Positions 59,657 to 64,000 of a stretch of DNA of 64,000 nucleotides are shown here, in pieces; positions within the stretch are counted from its first letter, which is position 1; each line of letters begins with the position of its first letter. The DNA lies in the NCBI RefSeq assembly GCF_021401245.1, contig NZ_JACBFY010000004.1, forward strand, positions 434,001-498,000, given 5' to 3'. The stretch is from Pseudacidovorax sp. NFM-22 (GTDB taxonomy: Bacteria > Pseudomonadota > Gammaproteobacteria > Burkholderiales > Burkholderiaceae_C). The notes beneath the pieces were generated by a model that worked only from the letters and a program-made list of their open reading frames with translations, made no database searches and had not been told where the DNA came from. Both the position numbers and the translations under genes were made by a program.

Positions 59657-60745
59657 TCAGGGCGCCTGGCAGCTGTCATCGAGCCCGGCCGCACTGGCCA
59701 GCTTGCGCCAGCTGGAGCGCTGTTCGAGGCAGGTCTTTTGCCGCGCCTGGGCCGCCTGGGCCTGTGCCTGCTGGGCGGCCTGGGCGCGCTGCGCCTGCAG
59801 TTGCGCCACGCGCTCCTTGATGCGGGGCATGGCGGCCAGCGCCGCCTTCTCGCCTTCGAGGATGGCATTGGCCCGTTGCGTGAAATCGGCGGCGCCGATG
59901 TCCAGCACGGCCGGCCGGATGGTCACGTCCGCCCGGGTCAGCTCGGCGTGACCCAGCTTCTGACCCATGATCGCGATGGACTGGCCCACGGTGCCCAGCA
60001 GGTCGCCCGGCGCGCGTCCGCGCGCCTTGCTGGAGATGTCGACGGCGATCACGACGTCCGCACCCAGCTGCCGCGCCGCATCCACGGGCACGGGGCTGAC
60101 CACGCCGCCGTCGACATAGTGGTACTTGCCGATGGCCACCGGCTGGAACACGCCCGGCACGCTGCTGGAAGCCCGCACCGCTTGGCCGGTGTTGCCGCGG
60201 GCGAAGACGGTGCGCTCGCCGTCCTCCAGCCGCGTGGCCACGGCCACGAAGGGCTTGGCCAGCTGCTCCATGGGCTTGTTGTGGACCTGGGCGTTGACGT
60301 AGTCCTCCAGCTTCTGGCCCAGCACCAGGCCGCCGGACGAGAACTGCAGGTCGCGGATGCTGGCCTCGTCGAGCGCGACGGCCTTCTGCTGGAGTTCGAA
60401 GGCGTTCATGCCGCTGGCGTACAGGGCGCCCACCACGCTGCCGGCGCTGGTGCCGGCCACCACGGCGGGGGCCAGGCCGTTGGCCTCCAGCATCTTGATC
60501 ACGCCGATGTGGGCGAAGCCCTTGGCCGCGCCACCGCCGAGGGCGATGCCGATGCGGATGGGGGCGGGCGCGCCGCTGCCGGCGGGTGCGGGCGAGGCCG
60601 TGGCACTGGGCGCGGCGCTTGCCGCGGCTGCGGGCGTGCGGGGCGCGCTGCCGCAACCGGCGAGTGCCGCGAGGCCGAGGGCGGCGATGGGCCACCACCC
60701 GAGGAGCGCGCGGCGGGGAAGGGAAGAAGAAAGTCCTGCTGTCAT
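59657..60745 (-). CDS. patatin-like phospholipase, lipoprotein (RssA-like)
   Basis: 362 aa. The N-terminus has a lipobox LAGC (C31) and an Ala/Pro/Ser linker, so it is probably exported and lipidated, unlike cytoplasmic RssA. The patatin domain shows the oxyanion motif GGGAAKG (70-76), nucleophile S100 in GTSAG, and D212 of the DGG dyad. The C-terminal 50 residues are Ala/Gln/Arg-rich and likely helical. The ATG at 60745 is chosen; a much longer open frame to 62194 runs through repeats and is rejected. Confidence 0.88.
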   Translation of the reverse strand: MTAGLSSSLPRRALLGWWPIAALGLAALAGCGSAPRTPAAAASAAPSATASPAPAGSGAPAPIRIGIALGGGAAKGFAHIGVIKMLEANGLAPAVVAGTSAGSVVGALYASGMNAFELQQKAVALDEASIRDLQFSSGGLVLGQKLEDYVNAQVHNKPMEQLAKPFVAVATRLEDGERTVFARGNTGQAVRASSSVPGVFQPVAIGKYHYVDGGVVSPVPVDAARQLGADVVIAVDISSKARGRAPGDLLGTVGQSIAIMGQKLGHAELTRADVTIRPAVLDIGAADFTQRANAILEGEKAALAAMPRIKERVAQLQAQRAQAAQQAQAQAAQARQKTCLEQRSSWRKLASAAGLDDSCQAP

Positions 60746-60796
60746 CGGAGAGGACGGAGTGTGACAGCGGCAAAAAGTGCCCGGGCCGCGGCCCGC

Positions 60797-60993
60797 GGCG
60801 TCTGGCGTCTGGCTTTTGGCGTCAGCGTCCAGCGTCCAGCGTCCGGGGCCGGATCCGCCGTGGCATCTCTTCTGGCTCCCTCTCCCCTCGCGAGAGAGGG
60901 CTGGGGAGAGGGGGCGACGGCACCTGCCCTGCCCTGAGGGGAGCCTCATGGCGGGCCCCCTCTCCCCAACCCCTCTCCCGCGAGGGGAGAGGG
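60797..60993. repeat. 7-bp tandem array and a long inverted repeat
   Basis: Bases 60797-60845 are seven consecutive heptamers (GGCGTCT twice, GGCTTTT, GGCGTCA, GCGTCCA twice, GCGTCCG). Bases 60878-60914 (CCCTCTCCCCTCGCG-type) are repeated inverted at 60956-60993; each arm itself folds as CCCTCTCCC/GGGAGAGGG. It fills the gap between the patatin gene and the dehydrogenase gene. Confidence 0.8.
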
Positions 60994-61002
60994 GCTCATG
61001 CA

Positions 61003-62103
61003 TCAGCCCGCGATGTGTCGCGCCACGGCCTCGCCCAGTTCCGTCGTGCTGGCCTGCCCGCCCAGGTCGGGGGTGCGCGGCCCTTCGCGCAGCACCGTCT
61101 CGATGGCCGCCAGGATGGCGTCGTGCGCCTGGCGGCAGGCGCCTTCGCCGTGGCCCAGGAAGTCCAGCATCATCGCGCCCGACCAGATCATGGCGATGGG
61201 GTTGGCGATGTTCTTGCCGTAGATGTCCGGCGCCGAGCCGTGCACCGGCTCGAACAGCGAGGGGAAGGTGCGGTCCGGATTCAGGTTGCCCGAGGGCGCC
61301 AGGCCGATGGTGCCGGTGGTGGCCGGGCCGAGGTCCGACAGGATGTCGCCGAACAGGTTGGTGGCCGCCACCACGTCGAAGCGGCCCGGCTGCAGCACGA
61401 AGCGCGCGGACAGGATGTCGATGTGCTGCTTGTCCAGCGCCACGTCCGGGTAGGCCTTCTTCACCTCGTCGGCCTGCTTGTCCCACCAGGGCATGCTGAT
61501 GGCGATGCCGTTGCTCTTGGTGGCCAGGGTGACGTGCTTGCGGGGCCGCGACTGCGCCAGCTCGAAGGCGAACTTGAGCAGCCGCTGCGCGCCGACGCGG
61601 GAGTAGACCGACTCCTGGATCACCATCTCGCGCTCCGTGCCCTCGTACATCACGCCGCCGAGCGAGGTGTACTCGCCCTCGGTGTTCTCGCGCACCACGA
61701 AGTAGTCGATGTCGCCCGGCTTGCGGCCGGCCAGCGGGCAGGGCACGCCCTCGAACAGGCGCACCGGGCGCAGGTTGACGTACTGGTCGAACTCGCGGCG
61801 GAACTTCAGCAGCGAGCCCCACAGCGACACATGGTCCGGCACCGTGGCCGGCCAGCCCACGGCGCCGAAGAACAGGGCGTCCATGCCCTGCAGCTGGGCC
61901 TTCCAGTCGTCCGGCATCATCTTGCCGTGGGCCGCGTAGTAGTCGCAGCTGGCCCATTCGAAGTGGCTGTACTCGATGGCGATGCCGAAGCGCTGGGCGG
62001 CGGCGTCCAGGGCGCGCAGGCCCTCGGGCATGACTTCCTTGCCGATGCCATCGCCGGGCAGGACGGCGATGCGGAAGGGGCGGTTGGGGGTGGCTGCGGA
62101 CAT
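61003..62103 (-). CDS. tartrate / D-malate dehydrogenase family protein (TtuC/DmlA)
   Basis: 366 aa beta-decarboxylating dehydrogenase. Signatures are AVLPGDGIGKEV, VRENTEGEY, NLFGDILSDLG and FEPVHGSAPDI. Length and the ENTEGEYTSLGG loop fit the tartrate/malate group rather than LeuB or Icd. It oxidises and decarboxylates tartrate or D-malate with NAD and Mn. Divergent from a LysR gene, the classical ttuC/dmlA-regulator pairing. The ATG at 62103 has GGAGA upstream. Confidence 0.92.
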   Translation of the reverse strand: MSAATPNRPFRIAVLPGDGIGKEVMPEGLRALDAAAQRFGIAIEYSHFEWASCDYYAAHGKMMPDDWKAQLQGMDALFFGAVGWPATVPDHVSLWGSLLKFRREFDQYVNLRPVRLFEGVPCPLAGRKPGDIDYFVVRENTEGEYTSLGGVMYEGTEREMVIQESVYSRVGAQRLLKFAFELAQSRPRKHVTLATKSNGIAISMPWWDKQADEVKKAYPDVALDKQHIDILSARFVLQPGRFDVVAATNLFGDILSDLGPATTGTIGLAPSGNLNPDRTFPSLFEPVHGSAPDIYGKNIANPIAMIWSGAMMLDFLGHGEGACRQAHDAILAAIETVLREGPRTPDLGGQASTTELGEAVARHIAG

Positions 62104-62162
62104 GTGGGTCTCCGGGAGCGAAAAGGAAAGGAACGGCGCAATGCGGGCCGTCGACCAAAGAC

Positions 62163-62221
62163 CGTTCGGGCTGAGCCTGTCGAAGCCTGGGCACAAGCCC
62201 TTCGACAAGAGGGCGAACGGA
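62163..62221. repeat. REP-like inverted pair
   Basis: GTTCGGGCTGAGCCTGTCGA followed by a spacer and CCTTCGACAAGAGGGCGAAC: two inverted members of the dispersed TTCGACARGCTCAG family, in the gap between the dehydrogenase and its LysR gene. Confidence 0.75.
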
Positions 62222-62312
62222 TCAATTGACTGGCATCGAAGGAAGAGTGCGCATTCTCGTTGCACACGTTATTCATACAATCCCTCTTCCGTGAAGACAT
62301 TGGCCACGAAAC

Positions 62313-63257
62313 GTGAGCAATATCCCCGCCAACGAAGACCTGCGCGTCTTCCTCATCGTGGCCCGCCAGTCCAGCTTCGCGGCGGCGGCGGAGCAGCTGG
62401 GCGTCTCGACCGCCTACGTGAGCAAGCGCATCCGCGTGCTGGAGGACGTGCTCGGTGTGCGTCTGCTCCACCGCACCACCCGGCGCGTGAGCGTGACCGA
62501 CCAGGGCGAGCGCGTCTTCCACTGGGCGCAGCGCGTGCTCGACGACGTGGAGCAGCTGATGCAGGAGGTGGCCGTCACCCGCGGCGAGCCGCGCGGGCTG
62601 CTGCGCATCAGCAGCAGCTTCGGCTTCGGCCGGCGGGTGGTGGCGCCCATGCTCTCGACCATGGCGCGGCGCCACCCCGGCCTGCAGGTGCGGCTGGAGG
62701 TGCTGGACCGGCTGGTGGACGTGGCCGCCGAGGGCTACGACGTGGACGTGCGCGTGGGCGACGAGATCGCGCCGCACCTCATCGCCCGCCGGCTGGCGGC
62801 CAACCACCGCGTGCTGTGCGCCGCGCCCGCCTACCTGGCCCGCCGCGAAGCGCCGCGCACCCTGCAGGACCTGGCCAGCCACGACTGCCTGGTGATCAAG
62901 GAGCGTGACCATCCCTTCGGCGTGTGGCGGCTGCGCGCCGGCGCGCAGGAGGAGGCGGTGAAGGTCACCGGCCCGCTGTCGTCCAACCATGGCGAGGTGG
63001 CCGTGCAGTGGGCGGTGGACGGCCACGGCGTGGTGCTGCGCTCGCTGTGGGATGTGGCGCCGCTGCTGGCCGATGGCCGGCTGGTGCAGCTGCTGCCCGA
63101 CTGGCGGCAGGAGGCCAACGTGTGGGCCGTCTACCCCGAGCGCCTGGCCAGCTCGGCCAAGGTGCGGGTCTGCGTCGAATACCTGATCGAGGCCTTTGCC
63201 GAGGTCAGCGCCGCCGATGCTGGAAGGCCGTCGGCGACTTCCCCGTCGCCTGCTTGA
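62313..63257 (+). CDS. LysR-family transcriptional regulator (probable regulator of the malate/tartrate dehydrogenase)
   Basis: 314 aa. Winged helix-turn-helix ANEDLRVFLIVARQSSFAAA, then VSTAYVSKRIRVLEDVLGVRL, and a LysR ligand domain of the DmlR-like group. The GTG at 62313 is the earliest plausible start; no strong ribosome site is seen. Divergent from the dehydrogenase, which is its likely target. Its 3' end overlaps the convergent AraC-type gene by 53 bases. Confidence 0.92.
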   Translation: MSNIPANEDLRVFLIVARQSSFAAAAEQLGVSTAYVSKRIRVLEDVLGVRLLHRTTRRVSVTDQGERVFHWAQRVLDDVEQLMQEVAVTRGEPRGLLRISSSFGFGRRVVAPMLSTMARRHPGLQVRLEVLDRLVDVAAEGYDVDVRVGDEIAPHLIARRLAANHRVLCAAPAYLARREAPRTLQDLASHDCLVIKERDHPFGVWRLRAGAQEEAVKVTGPLSSNHGEVAVQWAVDGHGVVLRSLWDVAPLLADGRLVQLLPDWRQEANVWAVYPERLASSAKVRVCVEYLIEAFAEVSAADAGRPSATSPSPA

Positions 63258-64000
63258 ACATGGCGCAGAAGGCGCTGTCGGTGGCATAGCCGCAGGCGGT
63301 GGCCACCTGGCTCACGGCCATGCCGCGGGCCAGCAGCGGCAGCGCATGGGCCAGCACCGCCTGCTGGCGCCAGGCCTGCCAGCTCATGCCCAGCTGGTCG
63401 CGGAACAGGCGCGCCACGGTGCGCTCGCTGGCGCCGATGCCGCGGGCGCGCTCGGCCAGCGTGGCGCGGTCGTCGGGCGCGCGCAGCACGGCCTCGCACA
63501 GCTGGCGCAGGCGCTTGTCCTGCGGCAGCGGCACGTCGATGCGGATCTGCTGGGCGCGCTCCAGCTCGTCCACCAGCAGCGGGGCAATCCAGCGCTCGCG
63601 TTGCGGCGCCGCCGGGTCGGCGGGCGGCAGGCCGTCGGGCGTGGTGTCCAGCGCCAGCATCAGGGCGCGCAGCAGCGGGCTGATCTCCAGCACCTCGCAG
63701 CGCGCCCAGTCCGGGCCCAGCCAGCGGTGCAGGTAGACCGTGCGCAGCTCGGCGTCTTCCACCAGCGTGATGCTGTGCGGCACGTCCGCCGGCACCCAGA
63801 GCGCACGCGAGGGCGGGATGATGTAGCTGCCGTCCCGGGTCGAGAGGCGGATCACGCCGCGGGTGGAGAAGGTGAGTTGCGGCCAGGGATGGGTGTGGGG
63901 CTCGACCTGGGTGTCGGCGGAAAGGAAATGCTCCTTGGCCCGCAGCGGGCGCACGGCATCGGGCGCGTAGAGGTGCGGCGTGAGCGGGCCAACGCTGTGG
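63205..64000 (-). CDS. AraC-family transcriptional regulator, N-terminus outside window
   Basis: At least 264 codons. A cupin-like sensor region (HTHPWPQLTFSTRGVIRLST) precedes a C-terminal AraC double helix-turn-helix (MAVSQVATACGYATDSAFCAMFKQATGKSP). A GTG at 63954 could start it, but the frame stays open to the window end with plausible family sequence (LTPHLYAPDA), so the true start is probably beyond 64000. Confidence 0.9.
   Translation of the reverse strand, partial: HSVGPLTPHLYAPDAVRPLRAKEHFLSADTQVEPHTHPWPQLTFSTRGVIRLSTRDGSYIIPPSRALWVPADVPHSITLVEDAELRTVYLHRWLGPDWARCEVLEISPLLRALMLALDTTPDGLPPADPAAPQRERWIAPLLVDELERAQQIRIDVPLPQDKRLRQLCEAVLRAPDDRATLAERARGIGASERTVARLFRDQLGMSWQAWRQQAVLAHALPLLARGMAVSQVATACGYATDSAFCAMFKQATGKSPTAFQHRRR

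Noticed and set aside
59657-62194. An 845-codon frame apparently fusing the dehydrogenase region to the patatin domain
   Set aside because: The frame through 60746-62194 is a shadow of the tartrate dehydrogenase gene and repeats; the patatin gene has its own start and lipobox.

Overview
The window is a GC-rich (roughly two thirds G+C), gene-dense stretch of ordinary bacterial chromosome. Gene content and order point to the Burkholderiales, most likely Comamonadaceae: ileS-lspA with ribF alongside, trxB / Crp-Fnr / ftsK / lolA / rarA, rpmB-rpmG, a livHMGF set, two Bug (TctC-type) solute-binding proteins with tctBA, and many LysR-type regulators. I see no rRNA, tRNA, CRISPR array, phage or transposase gene. 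The genus cannot be fixed without a search.

Layout. 1-3170 (minus): a MoxR / DUF58 / probable vWA cluster preceded by a membrane-anchored trypsin-like protease without a PDZ domain; tatD diverges from it. 4300-8137 (plus): a secreted protein with 22-residue LEA-like repeats, then three genes chained by 4-base overlaps (hypoxanthine-DNA glycosylase, spermidine synthase-like protein, GspE-type ATPase). 8253-14044 (plus): a tripartite tricarboxylate-type transporter (tctB, tctA, Bug protein) with a gamma-glutamyltransferase-like enzyme and an EamA exporter. 14216-19570: SDR, quinone oxidoreductase, LysR, BASS-family transporter, DUF924, nitroreductase. 19571-20853: a gene-free 1.3-kb repeat region. 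20854-28299 (minus): Na/phosphate symporter, then a LacI-controlled ABC uptake operon ending in a phosphodiesterase. 28656-33243 (minus): lspA, ileS, ribF. 33441-42149: HNH endonuclease, fatty-acid genes (enoyl-CoA hydratase-like, a lipoprotein hydrolase, two acyl-CoA dehydrogenases), purN, RsmB-type methyltransferase, fatty-acid desaturase. 42364-49381: rpmG, rpmB, trxB, a Crp/Fnr regulator, ftsK, lolA, rarA. 49609-53264 (plus): livHMGF. 53371-64000: orphan Bug protein, iron-sulfur flavin reductase, epimerase, AsnC/Lrp with a divergent LysE exporter, SulP transporter, patatin-like lipoprotein, tartrate/malate dehydrogenase with its divergent LysR, and an AraC regulator cut by the window end.

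Most of the window is housekeeping and organic-acid, amino-acid or fatty-acid transport and catabolism. The most unusual part is the repeat region: two roughly 250-bp elements in opposite orientation share a core with a 53-bp perfect match. Each has its own self-complementary ends, and internal hairpins carry compensatory changes, which suggests selection for structure. Other points worth a look are an enoyl-CoA hydratase paralogue lacking both catalytic glutamates, an SDR lacking the Tyr/Lys pair, the glycosylase / SpeE-like / GspE gene chain, and the gamma-glutamyltransferase inside a TTT transporter cluster.
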